Source: Coriobacteriaceae bacterium
Lineage (GTDB): Bacteria > Actinomycetota > Coriobacteriia > Coriobacteriales > Eggerthellaceae
Assembly (NCBI GenBank): GCA_015062685.1
Contig: SUUE01000001.1
Coordinates: 85,704 to 149,703, forward strand
DNA: 64,000 bases
Reading direction: 5' to 3'
In this document: piece by piece, positions 17,396-27,600 of the stretch
How the letters are laid out: every line of letters starts with the position of its first letter
Position numbering within the stretch: the first letter of the stretch is position 1
Notes under the pieces: generated by a model
What the model was told of the DNA's origin: nothing
Databases searched by the model: none
What the model saw: only the letters and a program-made list of their open reading frames with translations
Translations under genes and position numbers: made by a program

Positions 17396-18466
17396 CTAGC
17401 GGGCTTTGCAGCTTTCGGATAGGAACGTATCGATCGCGTTGACCAGGTCCGGGTTGGCCTCGTTCGCGCGCTTCGCATCGTAATCCCTCATGAGCTCTGA
17501 TACGACGCTCTCGGGTAACCCCTCCGGGTGCTTCTCCTGAAGGTCCTTGAGCTCTTCGCCCACCTTGTTCAGGTAGTCGTTTGCAGCAACGGAATAGAAG
17601 TACGAGTTGTGCCCATCGCGGCCCTTGTCGTCTATGGCAAGGTACTGCACGTTATTGTTGGTAATCCGGTCGCGCTGCGCGATGATCGAGGATCCGGCGA
17701 ACTCGACCACCTGGTCATTGACACCATGAACGACGAGCACGGGCACGTTCGACTTGTTGATTCCGTCGAGCGCCGTGCGGTCGGCGTCGTTGCCGAACGC
17801 GAGCTTATTGTTCAGCCACATCGTCGGGTACTGCGTTACGGCGAAGGGGCCGAGCTTGCGTGCCGTGAACTCCATGAGCACGTCAACCGGGGAATTGTAG
17901 CCGGACATCGTGACGCACGCGTCGACATCGGGCACGATGTCCAATGCGGCGGCTACGCCATAACCGCCCCAGCTATGGCCCCAGAGCGCGAGCGGCAAAT
18001 CGCCAACCAAACCATTGGAGCGCGCGTACTCGACCGCAGCCGCAACGTCGAGCGGGCTTTGCGCCATGCCCTTCACGTTGTCGCCGTCGCTCGTTCCGCA
18101 CCCTATGGCGTCATAGGCGAACACCGTCCACCCGCGGTCGACCATGGCGCATATCAGCGCAAGGTAATCTGCGTGCTCGGAAGTGATGCCATGCCTGAAC
18201 ACGATGAAGCCCTTCGGGGCTGCGGCCTTGTAGACGTGCCCTCTCAACGTCTTTCCCTGAAACTGGAACTCGACGGGTTCGGCATCGTAGCCCGCGGCGT
18301 AATCCTGCGTGGGCAAGAGTCTCGGGTAGTCGGGCTCGACGCGCGCGAAGGACTCGTCGAGCGCCTGCTTGTCGAAGAAAAACGATGCCACGAAGAACGC
18401 GACGATTATGACGACTGCGGCAATCGCAACGCGTTTGCCGGCCTTTCCGCGCTTGTCCTCTGCCAT
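17396..18466 (-). CDS. Membrane-anchored alpha/beta hydrolase
   Basis: 356 residues. One N-terminal membrane anchor (AAVVIIVAFFVASFFF) and an extracytoplasmic serine hydrolase domain of the lysophospholipase/acyl-hydrolase type. The nucleophile elbow is GHSWGG, the likely acid lies in VHGVNDQVV and the likely catalytic histidine in GRDGHNSYF. The substrate is unknown. Strong ribosome binding site AAAGGAGG. Convergent with the AI-2E transporter. Confidence 0.82.
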   Translation of the reverse strand: MAEDKRGKAGKRVAIAAVVIIVAFFVASFFFDKQALDESFARVEPDYPRLLPTQDYAAGYDAEPVEFQFQGKTLRGHVYKAAAPKGFIVFRHGITSEHADYLALICAMVDRGWTVFAYDAIGCGTSDGDNVKGMAQSPLDVAAAVEYARSNGLVGDLPLALWGHSWGGYGVAAALDIVPDVDACVTMSGYNSPVDVLMEFTARKLGPFAVTQYPTMWLNNKLAFGNDADRTALDGINKSNVPVLVVHGVNDQVVEFAGSSIIAQRDRITNNNVQYLAIDDKGRDGHNSYFYSVAANDYLNKVGEELKDLQEKHPEGLPESVVSELMRDYDAKRANEANPDLVNAIDTFLSESCKAR

Positions 18467-18510
18467 ATGGGGTACCTCCTTTTCGCCTCATCATACCCCA
18501 TGCGACAAAC

Positions 18511-18621
18511 GGGTGAGACAGAGGGGTCAGGGCCCTTTGTCTCATTGAAATAACGCTTGCGCGCATTGCGCCGAAGGTCTTACGCAATGAGACAAAGGGC
18601 CCTGACCCCTCTGTCTCACCC
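18511..18621. repeat. Perfect 37-bp inverted repeat
   Basis: Left arm 18511-18547 (GGGTGAGACAGAGGGGTCAG...) is the exact complement of the right arm 18585-18621, with a 37-bp spacer. It fills the gap between the pnuC stop and the hydrolase start. A decayed related unit, GAGACGGAGGGGCCGGGGCCCCTTGTCTC, is found at 28230-28258. Confidence 0.9.
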
Positions 18622-18629
18622 ATCGCCAC

Positions 18630-19424
18630 TTAACGTGCCGCAGCGTCGAGCAACGGCTTGAACGGAGTGAGCTTGCCACTCTTGTTGAGCCACATCAGGT
18701 AACCGTACACAGCGTTTACCAGGTAAGCTCCCCACATGACTATCATCACGGGGTCGCCCGCAACGCACCAGAGCACCACGGTAATCGCGTCGACGACGAT
18801 CCAGAAGAACCATTGCTCGGAATAGCGCAGCGCCATGAGGATGGTGGCAAAAATGGACAGCACCGTGCTGGCTCCGTCGAGGAGCGTCATCGCTCCGCCC
18901 ATGCTCTCGAGCACAAAGTGATACCCAACTGTAACCGCAGCTACAATTGCGCACGCCGCGATAAGCTGAGGCACCGTGAGCGCCCTCGCCTTCACTTCCT
19001 TGCCCCCGCGGTCCTCGTCCTTGTGCTTCGTCCACATGGCGTACGCAACGATGTTGGACGGAATGTAGAAGAGCACGTTGAGCATGACCTCGCCGTAGTA
19101 CTGGTTGTGGAAGGAAATGAACGCGTAGCCCACAACGTTCACGAGGCCGAAGATAAACCCGGAGCGCTTGCCCTTGGCGCAGAGCACGACCGAGCAGATT
19201 CCGCAGAACGCCGCGACGAGGTCGACGGCAGCATATCCGACGGACTCGGCGTCGAGGACGGCGCCCCCGCCGCCTATCGCCAAGGCGAAGAAGTACGCGG
19301 AGATGACCGCCACCACCGCTATCATAGCGAGCTCGAACGGGTTGAAACCGGCGACCCGCATCGGGACCTTTGCGGATACCGCGCCTGCAGCCACGGCGTG
19401 TTTCTCGTTATTGAACATTTGCAT
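18630..19424 (-). CDS. pnuC: PnuC-type nicotinamide riboside/NMN transporter
   Basis: 264 residues, about seven membrane helices. PnuC family importer of nicotinamide riboside, with the typical GKRSGFIFGLVNVVGYAFIS and C-terminal MWGAYLVNAVYGYLMW segments. GGGGAG lies 7 bases before the ATG. Its start overlaps the end of nadR by 17 bp, so the kinase/adenylyltransferase and the transporter are translationally coupled; NadR phosphorylation of the imported riboside is known to trap it in the cell. Confidence 0.9.
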   Translation of the reverse strand: MQMFNNEKHAVAAGAVSAKVPMRVAGFNPFELAMIAVVAVISAYFFALAIGGGGAVLDAESVGYAAVDLVAAFCGICSVVLCAKGKRSGFIFGLVNVVGYAFISFHNQYYGEVMLNVLFYIPSNIVAYAMWTKHKDEDRGGKEVKARALTVPQLIAACAIVAAVTVGYHFVLESMGGAMTLLDGASTVLSIFATILMALRYSEQWFFWIVVDAITVVLWCVAGDPVMIVMWGAYLVNAVYGYLMWLNKSGKLTPFKPLLDAAAR

Positions 19425-20547
19425 TGGTGGTCTCCCCTTCCAAATTGCATCCTTGTTTTCCGATAAGGGCCTCGATCTCGCTCAAGGCCCGCTCATAGTT
19501 CTCGCGATAATCGCCGTCGAGCGTGACGAGCCGGTATCCGAGGGCGCCATATGCCTCCTTCAGCATGCGGCTCTGCTCTTCGCGCGCCTCCTGCTGCGCG
19601 CACACGCGCAGCCCGTCTTCCACCCAGGGAACCGTCGGCTCAACGAAGAAGACGAGGTCCCAGTTGTTCTGAGCGGCAACTTGGCGCGCGAGTGGCATGG
19701 CATCAACGCCCTCGAGCATCCTCAGGTAGAGCTCGGTCACGATCGCGTCCGTATCGCAGAGCGCCACCATGTTCGCCTCCGCGACGGCTCGCGTGTCCGC
19801 CATGGCTTGCTCGTGCACGAACCGCGGGTACATCTCGGCCCCTGGCGAGGAGACCCCGAACCGCTCGCAAGCGAGCTTGCCCATCTCCTCCGTGTAGGAC
19901 GTGTTCAGCACGGCCGCAAGCTTCCGCACGAGCGTGCTCTTGCCGCAGGACTCGGGCCCCGTGAAGAGCACCTTCTTGTTCACGAGCTTCTGGTATTCGC
20001 GGGGCAGGTGCCGGTACGCTTCGCAAAACGGCATGCTCCTGATCTCCGTTGCGGAAATGGGGTTGCGCGAACGGCGCTCGTCGAGCAGCTCGGCCCGCGC
20101 CCAGGGGTAGAACTCGGCGAAGTACCGCGAATACTTAGGCTCGCTCGAATACGCCACGTCGAAGTGGCCCATGAGCCTGACGAGGTCCTTGCACTCGTAG
20201 AACCACGGGTGTTTTCCCTCGCGCATCGCGCGCTCGTCGGCTTCGAGGCAATCGTAAGAGATCACCTCGATGTTGCCGAACGGTGCCAGCTCGGCGCGCA
20301 ACGCGAGCTCCCTCACGTGGGCGCTCAGATGCTCTTTCGGAAATGGCCCCCGGTAATCTGCGAGGATGTCGCGCTCCTCGGGGCCGTTGTGCATGAGCAC
20401 GACGTAGATCTTCTCGCATTCGGAGGCGCAGCGCAGAATGCAATCGAGGTGCCCCCGATGGAACGGCAGGAACTTCCCTCCGAAGAACCCCGTTCCGTAC
20501 TCGCAGCCGTTTAGAGACCGCTGCTGGTCTTCCAATCTGTTTTGCAT
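19408..20547 (-). CDS. nadR: NadR-like NMN adenylyltransferase / ribosylnicotinamide kinase
   Basis: 379 residues. N-terminal nucleotidyltransferase domain (about 15-170) with GKFLPFHRGHL and the NPISATEIRS motif, then a ribosylnicotinamide kinase domain with P-loop TGPESCGKSTL. Together they turn nicotinamide riboside into NAD. The DNA-binding HTH domain of enterobacterial NadR is absent. Start at 20547 (MQNRLEDQQ) just before the catalytic fold; the 58 extra residues of the track ORF fall across a hairpin and lack family likeness. First gene of the nadR-pnuC unit. Confidence 0.9.
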   Translation of the reverse strand: MQNRLEDQQRSLNGCEYGTGFFGGKFLPFHRGHLDCILRCASECEKIYVVLMHNGPEERDILADYRGPFPKEHLSAHVRELALRAELAPFGNIEVISYDCLEADERAMREGKHPWFYECKDLVRLMGHFDVAYSSEPKYSRYFAEFYPWARAELLDERRSRNPISATEIRSMPFCEAYRHLPREYQKLVNKKVLFTGPESCGKSTLVRKLAAVLNTSYTEEMGKLACERFGVSSPGAEMYPRFVHEQAMADTRAVAEANMVALCDTDAIVTELYLRMLEGVDAMPLARQVAAQNNWDLVFFVEPTVPWVEDGLRVCAQQEAREEQSRMLKEAYGALGYRLVTLDGDYRENYERALSEIEALIGKQGCNLEGETTNANVQ

Positions 20548-20670
20548 GTTCTGAATCTTTCTGCCATTGGAACAGTTTTTCGGCGGGTCATACGCGATGG
20601 CAGCGAACCTTGGACCCAACGATCGGCTTTCTTTGAGCTTTCCTCCTTCCCGTTGCGGAAGGGCGCCTCG

Positions 20671-20711
20671 CCAATAAAGAAGCCCTCCCGGCAACCAAAA
20701 CCGAGAGGGCT
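20671..20711 (-). terminator. Hairpin in the nadR leader (terminator or attenuator)
   Basis: On the minus strand AGCCCTCTCGG...CCGGGAGGGCT folds into a stable stem and is followed by TCTTTATTGG. It lies about 230 bp downstream of larE and 130 bp upstream of the nadR start, so it could end larE transcription or act as an attenuator of nadR. Which one cannot be told from sequence. Confidence 0.6.
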
Positions 20712-20889
20712 GACGCAACACAGCTATCTCGACGTTTTGGATGACAGTTTTGATGACGGGACGTAATTTGCGACAACGTCAAACATCTTGGTCCCGGCCG
20801 GCTGAAGTGCGTGCCGACAGTTTTAAGATACTCCCGCGCAATCAGGCGGGAACGCATGAAGCGAGCAGTTAATCATTTGTTCATACAGC

Positions 20890-20932
20890 GGTGAGGCAAC
20901 GGTGCCTGACCCCATTGCTCATCTGCCTCACC
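20890..20932. repeat. Hairpin repeat downstream of larE
   Basis: GGTGAGGCA ... TGCCTCACC with inner CGGTGCCTGACCCCATTG. It resembles the GGGGTCAGG-containing palindromes at 18.5 and 28.2 kb and lies 6 bp past the larE stop. Confidence 0.6.
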
Positions 20933-20938
20933 ATCAAG

Positions 20939-21742
20939 CTAGTTCAGAGTCTCGTTGGAGCTGCCGGTGCGGTAGCCCTGCAGGTCGAGCGAGACGTATT
21001 TGAAACCGGCGTCCTTCAGAGCCGAAACAACCTGGGAACGGATATCGGCCGAAGCTATGCGCTCGATGTCCTCGGGCGACACCTCGATGCGCGCGGTTTC
21101 ATCGCGCAGGCGGACGCGCACCTGCGCGAAACCGAGGGAGCGGATGGCCTCCTCGGCGGTGTCGACCATGACGAGCCGTTCGGACGTTATCAGGTCACCG
21201 TAGGCGAATCGCGAGTTGAGGCAGGCGAAAGCGGGCTTGTCCCACACGCCGAGGCCCATTTGCCTGGCGAGCTCGCGCACATCCGCCTTGGTAAGGCCCG
21301 CTTCGTGCAGCGGGCTCAAGACGCCCATCTCCTTGACCGCACGCGCCCCGGGACGGTAATCCGCATCGTCGTCGAGGTTCGAGCCCTCCGCCATGTAGGC
21401 GACGCCCTCCTCCTCTGCCACACGCTTCAGGCTGGAGAATATCTCCTTCTTGCAGATGTAGCAGCGGTCGGGCGGGTTGCGGTCGAAGCCCTCGATTTCG
21501 AACTCGTGCGTGTCCACCACCCTATGCCGTATACCGCGCTCGGCGCAGAACGCGCGCGTGGCATCGATTTCGCGCTGCGGAACAGATGGGCTGCGCCCCG
21601 TAACCGCGAGCACGTCGTCGCCGAGCACTTCGTGCGCGACTGCCAAGAGGAGCGTCGAGTCGACGCCCCCCGAGAACGCGACGGCCACGCTCCCGCAAGC
21701 CCGCAGATTATCCCGCAATTTCGTAAGCTTATCCTGCAACAT
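20939..21742 (-). CDS. larE: LarE-type sulfur insertase for nickel-pincer cofactor
   Basis: 267 residues. PP-loop ATP pyrophosphatase with SGGVDST at residues 25-31 and the family segment KPAFACLNSRFAYG, whose cysteine matches the sulfur-donating cysteine of LarE. LarE adenylates the pyridinium biscarboxylate made by LarB and inserts sulfur to build the nickel-pincer nucleotide of lactate racemase and relatives. It is divergent from larB with 113 bp between the starts. LarC (nickel insertion) and a LarA-type apoenzyme are not in the window. Confidence 0.92.
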   Translation of the reverse strand: MLQDKLTKLRDNLRACGSVAVAFSGGVDSTLLLAVAHEVLGDDVLAVTGRSPSVPQREIDATRAFCAERGIRHRVVDTHEFEIEGFDRNPPDRCYICKKEIFSSLKRVAEEEGVAYMAEGSNLDDDADYRPGARAVKEMGVLSPLHEAGLTKADVRELARQMGLGVWDKPAFACLNSRFAYGDLITSERLVMVDTAEEAIRSLGFAQVRVRLRDETARIEVSPEDIERIASADIRSQVVSALKDAGFKYVSLDLQGYRTGSSNETLN

Positions 21743-21855
21743 TAGCTGAACGACCTCCGAATCCGCTCCAAAAATTTATTGGTGTATTATGTCATGGATA
21801 ACGGCCCATCGGGTGACGAGCCGTTAACAACCTTCTCGCTGGACGGAGGCGCTCC

Positions 21856-22626
21856 ATGGACAAGCGCGAACTCGAAAAGCTCCTGCATGCTGTTGCATCG
21901 GGCCAAACATCCCCCGAAGAAGCGGCGCAGAAGCTGCGCGCGGAACCGTATTCGGATCTCGGTTTCGCAAAGGTCGACCACCATCGCGGCATCCGCCAGG
22001 GCGTCTCTGAAGTCATATACGGCGAGGGGAAAACGCCGAGCCAGATGGCTGCGATCATAAAGAGCATGGTTAGCGCCGACCAAGAGCGCATCCTCGTAAC
22101 ACGCATCAGCGAAGCTGCCGCCAACGAACTCAAAGCGCTCGTGATGCCCGGACTCGACGGTCTCGAGTTCGCCTACCACGAACCCCCGCGCCTCGTGACC
22201 ATCGGGGCCATGCCGGAACCAGACGGCATCGGTCCTATTGCCGTATGCTGCGGCGGCACGAGCGATCTCTACGCGGCCGAAGAGGCCGCCATTACGGCGG
22301 AGATGCTCGGCAACGAGGTTATCCGCCTCTACGACGTAGGCGTATCCGGCTTGCACAGGCTTCTCTCAAACTATGACGCGCTCGGGTCTGCGCGCGTCGT
22401 CGTCGCCGTCGCGGGCATGGAGGGCGCTCTAGCCTCAGTCGTCGGCGGACTCGTATCATGTCCCGTCATCGCCGTGCCCACGAGCGTCGGATACGGCGCG
22501 TCGTTCGGGGGCATATCCGCACTGCTTGCCATGCTCAACTCGTGCGCGTCGGGCGTTTCCGTCGTGAACATAGACAACGGCTTCGGTGCGGGCTATCAGG
22601 CAAGCTTGATCAACCACCTCTCCTAA
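21856..22626 (+). CDS. larB: LarB, pyridinium-3,5-biscarboxylic acid mononucleotide synthase
   Basis: 256 residues, normal family length. N-terminal helical part with DHHRGIRQGVSEVIYGEGKT, then a PurE-like domain (VCCGGTSDLYAAEEAA, VAGMEGALASVVGGLV, PTSVGYGASFGGISALLAML). LarB carboxylates and hydrolyses nicotinic acid adenine dinucleotide, the first step of nickel-pincer cofactor synthesis. Start ATG behind GGACGGAGG. Confidence 0.93.
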   Translation: MDKRELEKLLHAVASGQTSPEEAAQKLRAEPYSDLGFAKVDHHRGIRQGVSEVIYGEGKTPSQMAAIIKSMVSADQERILVTRISEAAANELKALVMPGLDGLEFAYHEPPRLVTIGAMPEPDGIGPIAVCCGGTSDLYAAEEAAITAEMLGNEVIRLYDVGVSGLHRLLSNYDALGSARVVVAVAGMEGALASVVGGLVSCPVIAVPTSVGYGASFGGISALLAMLNSCASGVSVVNIDNGFGAGYQASLINHLS

Positions 22627-22789
22627 CCCGCTTGCGAGGCGCGCACCATAGGCAGCATCATGCTCCAAAGAAGGTGAAACCCCTGGTTGCACCTATGCGC
22701 CGCTTAGTTTCTTCCCATCGGTTTCCCCAGCTGATTGAATAAGCAATATGCTCATGAATTGAGCGCATGGTAAGGAGAGGTGAAAGGGG

Positions 22790-24421
22790 ATGCACATGAA
22801 GGAAATCGATGTTTCGCGAAGGGGATTCCTCAAGGGAGGCGCCGTTGCGGCGGCGGTTGCGGGAATCTCGATGGCAGGCGTAGCAGGCTGCTCGAGCAAG
22901 CCCGCGAGCGCTGGCTCTGCAGCAGCTTCGGGTTCGGCCGCTGCCAGCGCGGTGACCTACAAGCCCGAGACCACGAAGGACTTCGACGTCGTCGTCATCG
23001 GCGCTGGCGCGTCCGGCATCAGCTGCGCCGTGCGATGCGCCGAGAAGGGCCTGAAGGCCGCGCTGCTCGAGAAGACCACTAATATCGGCGGCGCCTCCAA
23101 CTCGGTGTTCTCCGCCATGGTGCGCACTCCCGAAGAGGTCGGCTCCGAAGTAGACGCCTGGGTGGCCGACTGCCACTGGCGCGTCGACGCGACCGCCATC
23201 GGTAACATCCTCGGCCACTCCGAGGAAGCCTTCAACTGGCTGCGCGACAACTGGGGCTGGGGCTTCACCCCCGTCAACTCGATGGGCGTCGCCAACTGGA
23301 AGATCGACGTGCCTTACAAGGACCGCCCCGCGCAGTACCAGAACATGATCGACAAGTCGGGCGTCACGCTCGAATCCGGCATGACCGCCAAGCAGCTCGT
23401 CCAGGGCAGCGACGGGTCCGTGACCGGCGTCATCGCCATCGACGGAAGCAACAAGGCCACGCAGTACAACGCCAAGGCCGTCGTCATTGCAACGGGCGGC
23501 TACGCAGGCAACTCCGAGATGGTGGCAGCCGCATTCGGACGCACCCCGCTCTGCGGCGGCCTTCCCCAGAACATCGGCGAGGGCCTGGAGATGGCCTGGG
23601 CCGCAGGCGGCGCCAAACCGCAGAACTACGGCATGCAGATGCCGCACCAGACCTACACCGAAGCCACCGAGAAGCTCGCGTCCACGCAGAGCGATTTCGA
23701 GTCGAAGTACCCGATGCTCTGCGCCTATGCGCCGTCCTTCCTTAACGTGAGCGAGTTGGGCAAGCGCTTCCGCAACGAGGGCATCCTCTACAACGCCGAT
23801 GCGGCCGCCAACTCCACGATGTTCCAGGGCGACTACCACTGGACGATCGTTTCCGCCGACCAGTTGAAGAAGCTCGAGGAGGGTGGCCTCGCCGCCATGG
23901 GTGTGGACAAGAAGCTCACCATCCCGCCCAACATGCTCCCGAAGCTCGACAGCGGCGAGTTCGACCTGAACACCCCATGGCCGGACGCCACGAAGATATT
24001 CGACAAGATGTGCGAGGTGGGCGGCGGCTTCAAGGGCAACACGCCAGAAGACCTCGCCAAAGCCGCGAGCATGGACCCCGCCTCGTTCAAGAAGGCCTTC
24101 GAGGACTACGAGAACATCTGCAAGGCAGCGTTCGACTCGCAGTGCGGCAAGGACCCGATGTACCTCATCCCCATGGGAAGCGGCCCATACTACGCCATCG
24201 ACACGCGCGTGAACAACCTGAGCTCCGTCGGCGGCGTCGCGGTGGACACCTCCTTCCGCGTGCTCGACGAGAAGGGCGCGTTCATCCCCGGGCTGTACGC
24301 CATTGGCGTCGAGTGCATGTCCAACCTGTACAACGACACCTACACCGGCGTTGGCGCCGCGCTCTGCACCGTCTACACCACTGGCTACCTGACCGCCGAG
24401 GGCATCGCTGCGAACAAGTAG
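22790..24421 (+). CDS. Tat-exported FAD-dependent flavoprotein (fumarate-reductase type)
   Basis: 543 residues. Twin-arginine signal SRRGFLKGG, then AGVAGC, which may act as a lipobox. The mature part has the dinucleotide fold VVIGAGASGISCAVRCAEKG, an FAD-binding EKTTNIGGAS segment and the C-terminal NDTYTGVGAALCTVYTTGYLTAEG block of flavocytochrome c/urocanate reductase relatives. There is no FMN-binding or haem domain, so electrons must come from a separate partner not encoded nearby. Substrate unknown; such enzymes are greatly expanded in Eggerthellaceae. Start is either 22790 or the ATG at 22796. A terminator follows. Confidence 0.88.
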   Translation: MHMKEIDVSRRGFLKGGAVAAAVAGISMAGVAGCSSKPASAGSAAASGSAAASAVTYKPETTKDFDVVVIGAGASGISCAVRCAEKGLKAALLEKTTNIGGASNSVFSAMVRTPEEVGSEVDAWVADCHWRVDATAIGNILGHSEEAFNWLRDNWGWGFTPVNSMGVANWKIDVPYKDRPAQYQNMIDKSGVTLESGMTAKQLVQGSDGSVTGVIAIDGSNKATQYNAKAVVIATGGYAGNSEMVAAAFGRTPLCGGLPQNIGEGLEMAWAAGGAKPQNYGMQMPHQTYTEATEKLASTQSDFESKYPMLCAYAPSFLNVSELGKRFRNEGILYNADAAANSTMFQGDYHWTIVSADQLKKLEEGGLAAMGVDKKLTIPPNMLPKLDSGEFDLNTPWPDATKIFDKMCEVGGGFKGNTPEDLAKAASMDPASFKKAFEDYENICKAAFDSQCGKDPMYLIPMGSGPYYAIDTRVNNLSSVGGVAVDTSFRVLDEKGAFIPGLYAIGVECMSNLYNDTYTGVGAALCTVYTTGYLTAEGIAANK

Positions 24422-24446
24422 CGCGAACCCGCTAGCTGGTTGCACC

Positions 24447-24478
24447 AAGGAGCCGCTTATGCGGCTCCTTTCCTTTTG
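24447..24478 (+). terminator. Rho-independent terminator of the flavoprotein gene
   Basis: Stem AAGGAGCCGC / GCGGCTCCTT with loop TTAT, followed by TCCTTTT, 26 bp after the stop. Confidence 0.9.
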
Positions 24479-24609
24479 GAGAAATGGGCTTGCTGAAGCC
24501 GAGGAACCGCTTCCCCACCTGTAACTTTATCGTTAGATTTGAGGAAGAATCCGCAGTCAGCGCCACGATATACTTATGCGGTATTTGTAATATATACGAG
24601 GAGGCCCCC

Positions 24610-27600
24610 GTGAGTACGCTGAAAGCTTCTTGGCGCATACCCCTATGCGTGCTGATGGCGTTCGTTTTGGCTATTGGCATGACCCCCACCGTGCCGAGGG
24701 CATTTGCCGCCAACGAGGACAAGCCGGAATCGGTGAGCATGCAGCTGCCCGGAAAGTCCGAAAAGATCGACGTCATGAAGCAGGTGGTCAACCTCGACAA
24801 CAACATGGCCAAGAATGCCACCATCAGCCTCGAAGTACGCGATAAGTACAGCAGCCTCTCTTCAAACGACAAGAAACGCGAGCTCGTGTTCGAGGACTCT
24901 TCCGGCAAGCAAACGAAGATCGGCGAGGAAACCGGCGACAAGCTGAGCATCAAACCCGAAAAGCTCGTCGTCGGGCAGAAGCTCAAGCTCATCACATCCA
25001 CCAAAGACGGCGGCGGCAACTTCGTCAAGCGCTACGAGCAGCAGCTGAACGTGCGCGTGAACGACACGAAGAAAGCCGAGATGAACTCGAGCGCGGGCGG
25101 CACGGGCGCCGGAGCGGGCATATCCCCCGACGGCAAAACGTGGTCGCTCACGGACGGCCTGAAAGTCGACATCAAGGGCACGGGGTTCAAGTTCCTCGAC
25201 GGCACCTCCATCACCCTGGGCGGCATGATGCTTCCGCTCAAATACAAGCATGACACTGACGGCACGACGATCGTCGGCATCAACTGCGATCCGAACAACG
25301 AGGCGTTCTACAAAGCGGTCAAGAACGGCAACCCCTTCCAGAAGTACTCGAGCGAGAAGATGCTCAAGATGGTCGAGCAGATGGAAAAGGGCTGGTCCGG
25401 CAAGGGTTTCGGCAAATGGGGCGGCAAGGCGTTCGATTGGAACGTCATGGGCTACATGGAATACAACACCAAGGACCCCAGCGCCCCGCGCGCGGTTAAT
25501 CTGATAATACAGATGGGCGTGAAGGCCGAAGGCCATGCGCAGTACCTGTGCTTCACGGGTTCGATCACGTTCACCGCCGGGGGCAAGGCAACGCTCGTCG
25601 GCAAGTTCACGCCGGCGAAGGGCGTCGACGGCAAATTCGGGCTCGGTGGGTACGGCGCGCTCGAGCTCTACATCGGGCTGGGCCTGAACTACGTCGCCTC
25701 CATCGGCACCTACGGCAAGGGCCAGATCAACATCGACTTCCAGGTGCTGCCGCAGTTCTTCCTCGATACCATCAAGGTGAACGGCTCGTTCGGCGTGAAA
25801 GCAAAGGTATTCGGCTTCACCATCTTCAACTGGACCATCCTGCAAGGAGAGAAGCTCCTCTACCCGAAGGAAAAGAACGGCAAGAAGATGCCTGCGATGA
25901 ACGCTGACGGGACGGCCGCATCGCCCTTCAACGTGGACGCCGACACGGTCTACCCCGTAGAATTGCGGGACTACCTCGAGAACGGAACCGACCTCACTGC
26001 GGGGCAAAGCGACCTGCTCACAGCGCAAGCGTCGTCCTCGGCGAGCACCATCCTCGAGGGCATTTACAGCGAGACCGAACTCGCATGCGCCACGACCAAC
26101 AGCGGGCCGGTCATCGCCTACATCGCCGATGCGGCGCAAGTGGGCGGAGATCCTCGAGAGGCAGCTAACCGCAGCGTCCTCGTGTACAAGCGCATGAAGA
26201 ACGATGGAACGTGGTCGAGCCCGCGGATCATCGACACGTCGCCGACGAAGGACTGCGCCGACTACTCCCCCACGATCCATACGGATGGCGAGAACTGCTA
26301 CGTGACATGGCTCGCCGCCAAGGAGAAGATCACCAGCGAGGACTCCATAGGCGAAGTTGGCAAGAAGCTCGACGTGAAAGTCGCCACCATCACGAAGGGC
26401 GCCGACATCACGAGCGACGGTATTGCGGTCGAAACCGTCTATGCGGAGAGCGGCAACAGCGACTCGATGCCCGCGAACCCCGCGGCGGTCAAGATCGGTA
26501 GCGACCTCTACGTCGGCTGGTACACCAACCAGACGAGCGGCTCAGAGGGCGAAGTCATCGGCGTCTCCGGTAACCACAACATCCGCCTGTACAAGAAGAG
26601 CGGTTCGACCTGGACGAAGGTGAGCGAAGTGACGTCGGGCCAGAATGGCGCCATCACGTCCTTCGACGTCGGGGTGTATGGCGGCAAGGCCGCATGCGCA
26701 TGGTCGCTCGACGCGCAGTTCGCCAAGAAGTACACCGAGTCCGCGAATACGGATGACGACACCAGTGAGTCAAAGGAAAAAGGCGAGAACGAGGGCATCG
26801 GCCTCAATAGCACGGAATCGCTCGCGGCCTCCGAAGTATATGCGCTCACGCCGGATTCCAGCTCGGAGGTAATCGTAGCCACGAAGGCAACCAACGCCCA
26901 ATTCGCGAAGCAGGAAGGAAGCGACGTCCTCACCTACGCTACGCTGAACGATGCGAACGACGGGATCTCGAACCCCTACGTTTCCGTGCTGAGCTCTGCC
27001 GCCCTGGGCGATGCAGGCTCGGTCGTCCTCGACGGCTCGAAGGTGTACCTGCCGACGACCCATTACGTGATAACGGGTGATTTGGGCAAGGGCCGCGCCG
27101 GCAACATCTCCTTCCTCAAGACCGGCAACGGAACGTGCGACATCCAGGCGCTCGTCACAACGGGAGCGGGCAACACCGACTGGACGTCCATCCTCGAGGC
27201 CACGGCCGACACGGCGACCATCACGGATTACTGCGCTACGTATGCTAACGGGCTGCCCCTGTTCATCTACACGACCGAACGCGTCATAGACAAGGACGCA
27301 AAGAATCTAAACGGTCAAGCTGAAGACAACGGCTCGGTCGATATGAGCCAAACCACCGATGCATCGCTCAAGCACTTGAGCGTGAGCGACATCGACTACG
27401 ACGAATACGAGGCCGATTCTGGCCAGAAGATGCCGATTACGGTCTACTTCGAGAACGACGGCATGCTCGACGTGACGGGCGTCGACCTGTGGAAGCTCGA
27501 AGACGGCACCGCCACGAAGGTTGCGAGCAGCAACGACGCCATCGCGATCGGCGAAGAGGGCTTGATATCGTTCGATTACACCATCCCCCCGAAGGACGAG

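Noticed and set aside
22658-24448. 596-residue minus-strand ORF
   Set aside because: Antisense to the Tat flavoprotein, whose motifs are unambiguous.
24862-26280. 472-residue minus-strand ORF
   Set aside because: Antisense to the surface protein gene; no recognisable domain or start signal.
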